A DNA stretch of 64,000 bases from Streptomyces lydicus. Lineage in GTDB: Bacteria > Actinomycetota > Actinomycetes > Streptomycetales > Streptomycetaceae. Position 1 is the first letter of the stretch, and every line of letters begins with the position of its first letter. Where the stretch lies: positions 124,001 through 188,000 of the forward strand of contig NZ_JNZA01000014.1 of the NCBI RefSeq assembly GCF_000717345.1, written 5' to 3'. The position numbers and the translations under genes were made by a program. Below the pieces are notes generated by a model, which was not told where the DNA came from, did no database searches, and was given only the letters and a program-made list of their open reading frames with translations. This document shows, one piece after another, positions 16,769 to 25,900 of this stretch.

Positions 16769-17077
16769 ATGGGGACCATCAGCGTTCCCGTGCAGGACCT
16801 GAAGGACACGGTCAAGGAGCTCCAGAACATCGGGGATCTGCTGGGGGATTCCGCGACGCTCTACCACGCCGCGGGCGACCGGGATGACTTCAAGCGCATC
16901 GCCGGTGACAGCAAACTCGCGCACGCCCTCGACGAGTTCGACAAGGCGTGGGCGGCCGGCCACGAGCGGGTCCACGACAACGTGAAGAAGTTCTCCGAGA
17001 ACGTGGACACGATCGCCGAGAACTTCGTGCAGACGGACGACGACAGCGTCAAGGCGCTGGAGAAGAAGGACGCGTGA
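16769..17077 (+). CDS. Second WXG100-like T7SS protein
   Basis: The 102-residue protein has a strong ribosome site (GGGAGGAGG) and no signal peptide. It has two amphipathic helices, about residues 5-40 (VQDLKDTVKELQNIGDLLG) and 50-95 (HALDEFDKAWAAGHERVHDN). AWAAG at the turn is a relaxed version of the WxG motif. It probably forms a heterodimer with the 99-residue protein encoded 75 bp upstream. The pair is likely to be exported with, or to target, the RHS toxin encoded downstream. The pairing is inferred from T7SS biology. Confidence 0.8.
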   Translation: MGTISVPVQDLKDTVKELQNIGDLLGDSATLYHAAGDRDDFKRIAGDSKLAHALDEFDKAWAAGHERVHDNVKKFSENVDTIAENFVQTDDDSVKALEKKDA

Positions 17078-17108
17078 GCGGAAACGTCGCGCGGAAGGGA
17101 AAGGCGTC

Positions 17109-17834
17109 ATGACGCAACCGGTCACGGAGCGGCCCGAGGGCGCGCCCGCGGGCTACACGCTGAGGTTCCCCGACTCCTGGTGGCAACTCGACCTCGACCC
17201 GAGCACCCGGGACGCGTCGATCCGCCGCCGTATCGAGGCCCAGGTGGAGAAGGCTCCGCAGCTCTCCCGCGAGCAGGTGGACGCGCTGATCCGCACCACC
17301 CGGCGGACCGCCCGCGAGGCGCACGCGCAGGGCGCGCTGCGGGCGTCGGGGATGCTCAGGATCCTCCGCGCGGGCAGCGGCCCCCTGGTGCTCAGCGCCA
17401 CGATGGTCGTGCTCCGGCTCTCCGTTCCCGAGGAACAGTCGGAGGATCTGGCGGACCTCGTCGTCGCGGCCGCCATGCAGCTCGGCACCGAGGCGGAAGG
17501 CAGCGGACTGCCGCCCGGCGACGTGGAGTTGGTGGAACTGCCCGAGGTCGGAGCGGCCGGGCGGATCACCAGGATCGAGGAAGTGGACTACCAGGGGACG
17601 CGGGTGCCCACCGCGGTGCGACACACCCTGATCCCGGTGCCGAACAGCCGGGACTACCTGGTGCTCGCCGGCTCCACCCCCAACGTGGACCTGGCGGACC
17701 AGTTCTACGAGGTCTTCGACGCGATCGCGGAGTCGTTCCGCTTCGAGGACCCGGCCGGCACGTCCGGCGCAGCGGATCCGGCGGCGGATGCGGCCGGTGG
17801 AGGCCCCATGGGCGAAGCAGACAAGGGAAAGTGA
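17109..17834 (+). CDS. Unknown T7SS accessory protein (candidate toxin chaperone)
   Basis: This 241-residue soluble protein of unknown family sits between the WXG-like pair and the RHS toxin gene (10 bp before its ATG). The N-terminal third is helical (IRRRIEAQVEKAPQLSREQ, then IRTTRRTAREAHAQG). The middle is a mixed alpha/beta domain with hydrophobic strands (LVLSATMVVLRL, YLVLAG). The C-terminus is an acidic Ala/Gly-rich tail. Size and position fit an effector-specific adaptor such as the EspG-like chaperones of mycobacterial ESX systems, but no sequence similarity to EspG was recognised. The role is an inference from gene order. Confidence 0.7.
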   Translation: MTQPVTERPEGAPAGYTLRFPDSWWQLDLDPSTRDASIRRRIEAQVEKAPQLSREQVDALIRTTRRTAREAHAQGALRASGMLRILRAGSGPLVLSATMVVLRLSVPEEQSEDLADLVVAAAMQLGTEAEGSGLPPGDVELVELPEVGAAGRITRIEEVDYQGTRVPTAVRHTLIPVPNSRDYLVLAGSTPNVDLADQFYEVFDAIAESFRFEDPAGTSGAADPAADAAGGGPMGEADKGK

Positions 17835-17844
17835 GGTCGCGGCC

Positions 17845-20800
17845 ATGGCGCGTCCAGCGGTGTCCGATTGGGAATCGGTCTTCGGGTTCGAGGACGACCC
17901 GACCCCGGGTGATCCGGAAGTGCTCGGACAACTCGCCCGCAGCTACCGTTCCGTAGCCGATAACGCGGGCGACGCCCTGCCCCTTGTCTCCGGGCTGGAG
18001 AACAAGCAGGTGGGCGAGGGCAAGACCATGGAGAAGCTCCGGGACAAGCTGGGCGACCTGGCCAAACAGGTGCGCAAGCTGCACAGCTCCTACGACCAGG
18101 CCGCCGGCGCCCTGGACACGTATGTGAATTCGCTGCGTGATCAGCAGCGGAATGCCGACAACGCGCTGGAGAAGGGGCGCGAGGCCAAGGAGCGGCTGGC
18201 GTCGGCCACCGAGGTCGTGCGTGCGGCCGGTGCCGACATCAGCCGGCTGGACGGGGTCACCCACCCTCCGGACGACGCCGAGGCGAGGGCGAGCACCCGG
18301 CGCGCGCTGGACGAGGCCCACGGCAAGCAGTCCACCGCGCAGGCGCACGCCGATGACGCGCAGGCGGATCTCGACGCGGCCCGCCTGCTGGCCGAGGACG
18401 CGCGGCAGGTGCGCGAGGAGGACGCCGCCACGGCGGCGCAGAAGCTGGATGACGCCCGGAGCGAGTCGGTCGACGGCTACAGCCTGTGGGACAAGATCAA
18501 GAAGGCGTTGAGCACGGCCTTCGGCATCATCAGCGCGGTGCTGGGCGTGCTGGCGATGCTGATACCCGGCCTGCAGGGCATCGGAATAGCCCTGACGATC
18601 GGCAGCATCGTGGCCGGCGCGGTGTCGCTGGGGATCAACCTGTCCACGATGGCGGAGACAGGTGAGTGGAACGTCCTTGAGATCGTGCTCGGCGTCGTGG
18701 GACTGGTCGGGGGCGGGGCCGCGGCCCTCAAGGGCCTCGGGGGGCTCGGTTCGGCCCTGAAGGGGATCAAGCCCCTCTCGATGAAGAATCCCCAGGGCGG
18801 CGTCCGCATCAACAGCCGGCCCGCGAACAGCCGCACCTGCAAGACGGACCCGGTCGATGTGGCCAGTGGCGAAATGCTGCTGCAGCAGGACGATCTGGAG
18901 CTGCCGGGCGTCCTGCCGTTGGCGATCACGCGGACGCATCTGTCGACGTACCGCTACGGGCAGTTCTTCGGCCCGTCCTGGGCCTCCACCCTGGACGAAC
19001 GCCTCGAAGTCGACGACCGGGGGCGGGTGTTGTGGGCCCGTGAGGACGGCTCGATTCTGACCTACCCCAGCCTTCCCGCCGCCGGGTCGGATGAGGCGGT
19101 GCGGCCCGAGGAGGGCCCCCGCCTTCCGCTGACCGCTGAAGAAGACGCCACCACGGGCGAGGTCACGTACCGCATCTCCGACCCGCACGCGGGCCTCGTC
19201 TGCACCTTCGCGCACCATCCCGGGGACAGCGAGAGTGAGCTGTACTGGCTGGCCCGGTGGCAGGACCGCAACGGCAACGAGATCAGCGTCTCCCGTCTGG
19301 AGGACGGCACCCCGACGGCGCTGGTCCACTCCGGCGGCTACCGCGTCAACGTCCACTGCACCGCCGGTCTCCTCACCCGTCTGACGGTCACCACGCCCGA
19401 GGGCCCCGTCGAGGTCGCGTCCTACAGTCACGACGCGGACGGGAACCTCACCCACGTCACGAACTCGTCGGGCAGGGCGATGGTGTTCGCCTACGACGAC
19501 CGGTCCCGCATCACCGCCTGGACGGACCGGAACGACTCCACCTACCGCTACGTCTACGACGACGACAACCGCGTCACACAGACCATCGGCCCCGACGGCT
19601 ACCTCTCCTCCCAATGGAGCTACGACCCCGACCGGCACCGGACGCATTTCACCGACTCCTGCGGCGCGACGACCGTCTACCAGCTCAACGACCTGCATCA
19701 GGTCATCACCGAGACCGACCCGCTGGGACACACCACGGCCTCCGAGTGGGACCGCTACGACAGCCTCCTCGCCCGCACCGACCCGCTCGGCAACACGACG
19801 CGGTACGAATGGGACGCGCGCACCGGTGACCTCAGCGCGGTCCACTTCCCCGACGGCACCAGCGCCCGGACCCGCTACAACGGGTTCCACCTCCCCATCG
19901 AGACGGTCCTGCCCGGGGGCGAGACCTGGCTCCAGGAGTACGACGCCCGCGGCCGCCGCATCAGCGTCACCGCACCGGACGGCGCCACCACCCGCTTCAC
20001 CCACGACGAGCACGGCGCGGTCACCTCGGTCACCGATGCCCTGGGCGGCGTGCAGCGCATCGCCAACGACGCCGCCGGCCTGCCGCTGACCGTCACGGAC
20101 CCGGCACAGAACGTCACGACGGTCACCCGTGACGCGTTCGGCCGTTCGACGACCCTGACCGACGCGCTCGGTGCCCGCACCGAGATGGAGTGGACCGTCG
20201 AGGGGCGCCTCAGGCGTCGCACCCTGCCGGACGGCAGCGCCGAGACGTGGGAGTGGGACGGCGAGGGGAACTGCCTCACCCACACGGACCCCGCCGGCCA
20301 GGTCACCACCTCCGAGTACACCCACTTCGACCGGCTCACGGCCCGTACCGGACCGGACGGCACGCGCTACCGGTTCGCCTACGACACCGAACTGCGCCCG
20401 GTCCGGGTCCTCGACCCGCAGGGCCTGTCGTGGGACTACACCTTCGACGCGTGCGGCCGCCTGATCTCCGAGTCGGACTTCGACGACCGCACGCTCACCT
20501 ACACCCACGACGCCGCCGGCCGCCTCAGCACGTACACCACACCCCTCGGGGAGTGCATCGGCTACGAGCACGACTCCATGGGACGCACCCTGTCCAAGGA
20601 TGTCGCAGGCCGGCGCACCGACTATGCGTATGACGCCGCCGGGCGCATGCGCGAAGCCGCGTCGCCCACCTCAACCGTCCACCTGGAGTGGGACGTCCGC
20701 GGGAACCTGGTCGCCGAGACGGTCGACGGCGCCACCACCACCTACCGCTATGACGCACTCGGCCGCCGCACCGGGCGCGTCACCCCCACCGGCGCGTGCA

Positions 20801-22341
20801 CCGAACTGGCCTACGACGCGGCGGGGAACCGCGCCGGCCTGACCGCTTCCGGGCACACCATCGGCTTCGCGTACGACGCGCTCGGCAAGGAGCTGGAACG
20901 CAGCTTCGGTCCGCACGGGGACCCGGTGACGTTCGCGACCGCGTACGACAGGGTCGGCCGTCCCGTCCAGCAGTCCCTGGGCAAGCGGGACCACACGCTG
21001 CGCGCCCGCGCCTACACCTTCCGCGCCGACCACCACCTGACCGCCGTCACCGACCAGCTCACCGGCGCCACCCGGCACTACGAGCTCGATCCCGGCGGCC
21101 GGCCGCTGACCGTGACGGCCGAGAACTGGTCCGAGTCCTACGCGTACGACGCGGCCGGCAACCAGATGGACGCGCACTGGCCCGACAAGGCACCCCGGAC
21201 CGAGGCCCGCGGCCCGCGCACGTACGAGGGCACCCGGGTGCTCACCGCCGGACGCATCCGCTACGAGTACGACGCCGCGGGCCGCACCGTGCTGCGGCAG
21301 CAGACGCGCCTGTCGAAGAAGCCCGCCACCTGGCGCTACGAGTACGACGCCGAGGACCGTCTGACCTCGTGCGTCACCCCGGACGGCACGGTGTGGCAGT
21401 ACGCCTACGACCCGCTCGGCCGCCGCACCGCAAAGCAGCGGCTCACCGACACCGGGGAGGTGGCGGAGGAGGTCCGCTTCACCTGGGACGGCACCCGCCT
21501 CGCGGAGCAGAGCGACAGCCTCACCCGGGTGACGCTCACCTGGGACCACGACGGGCACCGGCCGCTGGCCCAGACCGAGCGCCGGCTCGATCCGGACGAC
21601 CAGGAAGAGGTCGACCGCCGTTTCTTCGCCATAGCCACCGACCTCGTCGGCACCCCCACCGAACTCGTCGACGAGGCCGGCCACATCGCCTGGCACTCCC
21701 GCGCCATGCTGTGGGGCACCACCGCGTGGAACCGGGACGCGACGGCCTACACACCCCTGCGATTCCCCGGGCAGTACGCCGACCCGGAAACGGGCCTGCA
21801 CTACAACCTGCACCGTCACTACGACCCCGACACCGCCCGGTTCACCACCCCCGACCCGCTCGGGCTGGTCCCCGCGCCCAACCCCGCCGCCTATGTCCAC
21901 AACCCGCACACCTGGTGCGACCCGCTCGGCCTCGCACCCGCCCCGGATCCGGACCAGGCCCTCAGGAAGGAGCTGCTGGACCTCGGCAAGGCGCGGATCC
22001 AGCATGTGCAGGGCGGCCTCGGTCCGGAGGATCACGTCCCGGGTGCCTACGCCACGGGCAAGGACAGGACCACCGGCAAGATCTATCACGGTGAAAGCCT
22101 CACCGACGAAAACCTCGCCAAGGCCGTGAACGATGCCCTGCCCGGCGAATCACAGCACCCCACCGGCCGCCCCCCGGGAGTCTGCGCCGAGCCACGCATG
22201 TTCACGAACGCCATCAACGACGGCGCCGACCCGAAGAACGTGGACCTGGTGACGCAGAACGCCAAGGGCAAGAAGTTCAAGATGTGCGAGAACTGCCGGA
22301 CATGGGTTCCCGGCTTCGGAGGAAAGGTACTTTCAGGATGA
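17845..22341 (+). CDS. RHS-repeat polymorphic toxin with C-terminal YwqJ-like deaminase domain
   Basis: The 1498-residue protein has no signal peptide. Residues 1-200 are a long helical region rich in Ala/Glu/Arg, like N-terminal targeting domains of T7SS effectors. Two hydrophobic stretches lie at about 222-265 and 278-300. A DUF6531 block starts near 334 (DPVDVASGEM). YD/RHS repeats (many YxYDxxGR units) fill about 530-1260. The RHS core ends with GTPTELVDEAGHIAWH and YxxNPHTWCDPLGL at about 1346-1364, the usual boundary. The last 133 residues are the toxin: CAEPRMF at about 1446 and KMCENC at about 1479 supply the C-x-E and CxxC zinc ligands of the deaminase fold, closest to the YwqJ-like group. 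Its stop overlaps the immunity gene by 4 bp. Confidence 0.9.
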   Translation: MARPAVSDWESVFGFEDDPTPGDPEVLGQLARSYRSVADNAGDALPLVSGLENKQVGEGKTMEKLRDKLGDLAKQVRKLHSSYDQAAGALDTYVNSLRDQQRNADNALEKGREAKERLASATEVVRAAGADISRLDGVTHPPDDAEARASTRRALDEAHGKQSTAQAHADDAQADLDAARLLAEDARQVREEDAATAAQKLDDARSESVDGYSLWDKIKKALSTAFGIISAVLGVLAMLIPGLQGIGIALTIGSIVAGAVSLGINLSTMAETGEWNVLEIVLGVVGLVGGGAAALKGLGGLGSALKGIKPLSMKNPQGGVRINSRPANSRTCKTDPVDVASGEMLLQQDDLELPGVLPLAITRTHLSTYRYGQFFGPSWASTLDERLEVDDRGRVLWAREDGSILTYPSLPAAGSDEAVRPEEGPRLPLTAEEDATTGEVTYRISDPHAGLVCTFAHHPGDSESELYWLARWQDRNGNEISVSRLEDGTPTALVHSGGYRVNVHCTAGLLTRLTVTTPEGPVEVASYSHDADGNLTHVTNSSGRAMVFAYDDRSRITAWTDRNDSTYRYVYDDDNRVTQTIGPDGYLSSQWSYDPDRHRTHFTDSCGATTVYQLNDLHQVITETDPLGHTTASEWDRYDSLLARTDPLGNTTRYEWDARTGDLSAVHFPDGTSARTRYNGFHLPIETVLPGGETWLQEYDARGRRISVTAPDGATTRFTHDEHGAVTSVTDALGGVQRIANDAAGLPLTVTDPAQNVTTVTRDAFGRSTTLTDALGARTEMEWTVEGRLRRRTLPDGSAETWEWDGEGNCLTHTDPAGQVTTSEYTHFDRLTARTGPDGTRYRFAYDTELRPVRVLDPQGLSWDYTFDACGRLISESDFDDRTLTYTHDAAGRLSTYTTPLGECIGYEHDSMGRTLSKDVAGRRTDYAYDAAGRMREAASPTSTVHLEWDVRGNLVAETVDGATTTYRYDALGRRTGRVTPTGACTELAYDAAGNRAGLTASGHTIGFAYDALGKELERSFGPHGDPVTFATAYDRVGRPVQQSLGKRDHTLRARAYTFRADHHLTAVTDQLTGATRHYELDPGGRPLTVTAENWSESYAYDAAGNQMDAHWPDKAPRTEARGPRTYEGTRVLTAGRIRYEYDAAGRTVLRQQTRLSKKPATWRYEYDAEDRLTSCVTPDGTVWQYAYDPLGRRTAKQRLTDTGEVAEEVRFTWDGTRLAEQSDSLTRVTLTWDHDGHRPLAQTERRLDPDDQEEVDRRFFAIATDLVGTPTELVDEAGHIAWHSRAMLWGTTAWNRDATAYTPLRFPGQYADPETGLHYNLHRHYDPDTARFTTPDPLGLVPAPNPAAYVHNPHTWCDPLGLAPAPDPDQALRKELLDLGKARIQHVQGGLGPEDHVPGAYATGKDRTTGKIYHGESLTDENLAKAVNDALPGESQHPTGRPPGVCAEPRMFTNAINDGADPKNVDLVTQNAKGKKFKMCENCRTWVPGFGGKVLSG

Positions 22342-22790
22342 ACGGCCCCCACCACCACCCGGCGGCGCAGTCGCTGCGAGAACGCCTCGCGGGCACGGCC
22401 CGCGTCGAGGCACGCCGGCTGGACGTCGAGGACGCCTGCCGGCAATACGCGGACGCGGGTTACGACGTCACTGCGCAGCTGCGTGCATTCCTCACGGCGT
22501 ACGGCGAGTTGACGATCACCTGGCCCTTCCGGCGCGGCGAGACAGACCTCACGATCGCGGTGGAGAAGGCGCTGGACGTCCCGGACAGAAACGTTCGCCT
22601 CTACGGCAAGCGCCTGGGGCAGTCCGTCCTCCCCGTGGGCATCGCCTTCTCCACCGAGGAGGCGGTCCTTCTGGCGGAGAGCGGCGAGATCTTCTTCGGC
22701 GGGGATGCCGGGATGCAGCGCGTGGCCCACGACTTCGAGGCTGCCGTCGAGGCCCTCGTCACGGACGACTGGGACAAGACCTTCTTCTGA
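22338..22790 (+). CDS. SUKH-3-like immunity protein for the RHS deaminase toxin
   Basis: The ATG at 22338 overlaps the toxin stop (ATGA), giving a 150-residue protein. The N-terminus is helical. The middle has FLTAYGELTITWPF, and the C-terminal half has YGKRLGQSVLPVGIAF, VLLAESGEIFFGGDAG and HDFEAAVEALV. This layout is typical of SUKH-family (SMI1/KNR4-like, type 3) immunity proteins, which pair with nuclease and deaminase toxins. It should sit in the cytoplasm and neutralise the deaminase domain encoded immediately upstream. Translational coupling ensures immunity whenever toxin is made. Confidence 0.85.
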   Translation: MNGPHHHPAAQSLRERLAGTARVEARRLDVEDACRQYADAGYDVTAQLRAFLTAYGELTITWPFRRGETDLTIAVEKALDVPDRNVRLYGKRLGQSVLPVGIAFSTEEAVLLAESGEIFFGGDAGMQRVAHDFEAAVEALVTDDWDKTFF

Positions 22791-22842
22791 GCGCCGGTCC
22801 GTCGGCCCCGGGACGCCTGAGCCGGCCCCGCCCCGCAGACGA

Positions 22843-22877
22843 GAGGGCTCCCGCCGATCACCTCGGCGGGAGCCCTC
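22843..22877. terminator. Strong bidirectional hairpin terminator
   Basis: Perfect 15-bp arms, GAGGGCTCCCGCCGA at 22843-22857 and its complement at 22863-22877, are separated by five bases. The hairpin lies between the convergent immunity gene and the EssC-like ATPase gene. Confidence 0.8.
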
Positions 22878-22911
22878 CGTACTGTGCGGACGGTGCGTCC
22901 GGCAGGGTGGA

Positions 22912-25900
22912 TCAGGCAGGTGCGTCCGGCTTGGGCAGCACCGTCTCCGGCACCTGGACGGTACGCAGCACGCCGTCGCCCAGGTGCAGGATGGCCCGGC
23001 CCGGGCGGGTCGCGCCCAGGCGGCTGCGGGGCACCTTGACGCCGATCAGCTCGCCGTCGCTCATGTTCTGCGGCTTCAGCAGCAGACCGCACCGGTTGCG
23101 GCGGGCCTCGGCGTGCCAGCCGGAGAAGCCGGAGGAGAGCCGGTCGGTCTGCCCAGCGATCACCAGGCCCCGGCCGGTCTCGGCACCGGACTTGGCGATG
23201 GGCGTGAGGACGGACTCGGCCTTCGACTTCAGCAGCAGGTCGGCGTCGTCCAGGATCACCACGGCCCCCTCCGGCGCGGACGCCAGGGCCTGTTCCAGCG
23301 CCGCGGGCTCGATGTCGGCCTCGTCGAAGACCGCGAGGACCCCGGGCCGTCCGGCGAGCCGGCGCAACGGCGACCTGGCGGGCGCGCCGACGACGAGGGG
23401 CGTCCCGACCGACAGCAGCGACAGTGCCAGCGTCGCCAGGACGGTGCTGCGTCCCGAGCGGGCCGGGCCCGCGACGAGGAAGGTCGGCGTGACGGAGAAG
23501 TCCGGCCCGAACGCGGTGAGTTCGTCACCGCCGACACCGGTCAGCGCCCAGCGTGCGGACGGCAGCGGCTTCGGCACGTACCGGGCCGCCTCCTCCCAGG
23601 TGAGCCGGTCCGGCAGGATGTCGACCCGGAACGGCCGGGTGCCGGCCGGCAGCTGGGCCGCCCGCTCGCGGCAGTACTCGGCGATCTGCTGGAGCGCCAC
23701 GGCCTGCGCCTGGCCCTCCGGGTTGTCCGTGAGGAGCGCGATCTGCACCTCCGCCTTGTCGGCGGCACGGAACGCGCGGCCCGGCGGGATCTCGTCGGGC
23801 ACGTTGCGCTGGGTGATGCCGATCATCCCGTACTCGGACTTCTCGTTCAGCTTCAGCACGAGCTTGTCCTCGGTCGAGCCGTTGACCCGGCTGGAGAACA
23901 GCGCCCGGTCACCGGTCATCACCAGGTGGATGCCGGCACTCGCGCCGTCCCGGAGCAGGGTCAGCACGGAGTTCAGCAGGTTCCCGGCGTCGTACTCGCC
24001 GAGCTGCTTGTCGAAGACCTCCCACCGGTCGATGAACAGCACGATGTGCGGCGGCCGTTCGGCCTCCGGCAGGGCCCGGCGGAGCTCCGGCAGGTCGGCG
24101 CTGCCGCGGGCGGCGAGCATCTCCTGGCGCCTGGTCAGCTCCTCCGTCAGCCGGGCGAGCAGCCGGGCCACCCGGTCGGGCTGGGTGCGCTGGGTGACGG
24201 CCCCGCAGTGCGGCAGTCCTTCGAGGGGCAGCAGCGCGCCGTTGCCGCAGTCGATGCCGTACATGTGCAGCTGGTCCGGCGCATGCGCGAAGGCCAGGGT
24301 GCCGGCGATGGTGCGCAGCGTCTGCGACCGGCCCTGCCGGGGCGAGCCGATGATGTGCAGGTGCCCGAGCGTCGCCGGGTCGATCACCAGGGGCTGCCGG
24401 GCCTGTTGTGCGGGCAGGTCCACCACGCCGTACGCGACGGGCGCGAGGTCGTAGTCCGAGGGCGGGGGCGGCGGCAGTTCGCCGGTCACCAGCACCTCGG
24501 GCAGCGGCGGCAGCCAGGGGCTGTGCTGCGCGGGGATGCCCATCTCCCGGTCCGCCTCGCGGATCGCCGTGACGAGCCCGGTGAGGTCGGTCTCCACCTC
24601 GGCGGGCGCCGCCGCGGCGCGGGGCCGCGCCGGCAGCGGCTCGCCGAGCCGCTCCCAGCCGACCGACACCGCCCAGGGCGCCGGCAGCGAGGTCGCCGTG
24701 GCACCGGGCCGGCGGCCGCCGACCCGTCCCGACTGGAACGGCACGAGGGAGTTCTGGCCCAGGCGCACATAGGCGCGGCCGGGGGTGCCCTGCGAGATCC
24801 CGGCGGCCTCCGGAGAGTTGAGGACGTCCGTGCTCTCGCCGGCGTCCGTCACCCGGAGCGCGATGCGCAGGTTGGTGTTGGCGCGGATCTCCGAGGACAC
24901 GACGCCGCTGGGGCGCTGCGTCGCCAGGATCAGGTGGATACCGAGGCTGCGGCCCCGCTGGGCGATGTTGACCAGGCCCTTCACGAAGTCCGGCAGGTCG
25001 CGCACCATCGAGGCGAACTCGTCGATGACGATGAGCAGCCGGGGCATCGGCTCGCGGCCCGCCGGGTTGCGCTCCAGCAGGTCGACGTAGTCCTCGATGT
25101 CCTTGGCGCCGGCCGCGGCGAGGATGTGCTCGCGCCGGGTGAGTTCCGCCGTCAGCGACACCAGGGCCCGCTCGACGAGGTGGGCGTCGAGGTCGGTGAC
25201 CATGCCGACGGTGTGCGGCAGGTCCACACAGTCCTTGAACGCGGAGCCGCCCTTGTAGTCGACCAGGACGAACGTCATCGCGTCCGGACGGTTCGCCACC
25301 GCGAGCGAGGCGACCAGCGTCTGGAGGAGTTCGGACTTGCCGGAGCCGGTGGTGCCGGCGACCAGCCCGTGCGGGCCGTCACGCCGCAGGTCCAGGTAGA
25401 ACGGGCCGTCCAGGGAGACGCCCACGGCCGCCCGGGTCGAGCGGCCCCCGGCCGCCCAGCGCGCCTTGATGCCGGCGGCCTGCGGCGGGTCGAGGGCGAG
25501 GACGTCCAGCAGCCGCGCGGAGCCGGGCAGCACCGCGGCCTCCTCGTCGGCGCCGCCCGAATCGCGCATCGGGCCCATCGCCCGGGCCAGCGAACGGCAC
25601 CAGTCCAGGGACACCGCGTCGGGCCGGATGCCCCCGACGGTGCCCCGCCCGGAGCGTCCCACCCTGACGGTTCCGCCGGGCTCCTCGGCGACGACGGCCT
25701 GGCACTCCTCGGGCAGCAGCCGCTCCTCGGCGTCCAGGCAGACCGCGCGGATGCCGACGGCCGGACCGTCGCGCAGGATCTGCGCCACGCCGGGCAGCGA
25801 ACGCAGCCTGCGGGCCCCGTCGAGGATGACGAGCACGTCGGGGCCGGGGGCCCGGTCCCGCCGGCCCTCCCGTCCGGCGCGTTCGACGATCAGCGCGGTC

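Noticed and set aside
17566..20571. 1001-codon open frame on the minus strand opposite the RHS toxin gene
   Set aside because: No recognisable domain; it is the mirror of the real coding frame, as are other long opposite frames at 628-3090, 48758-52411 and 54113-58150.
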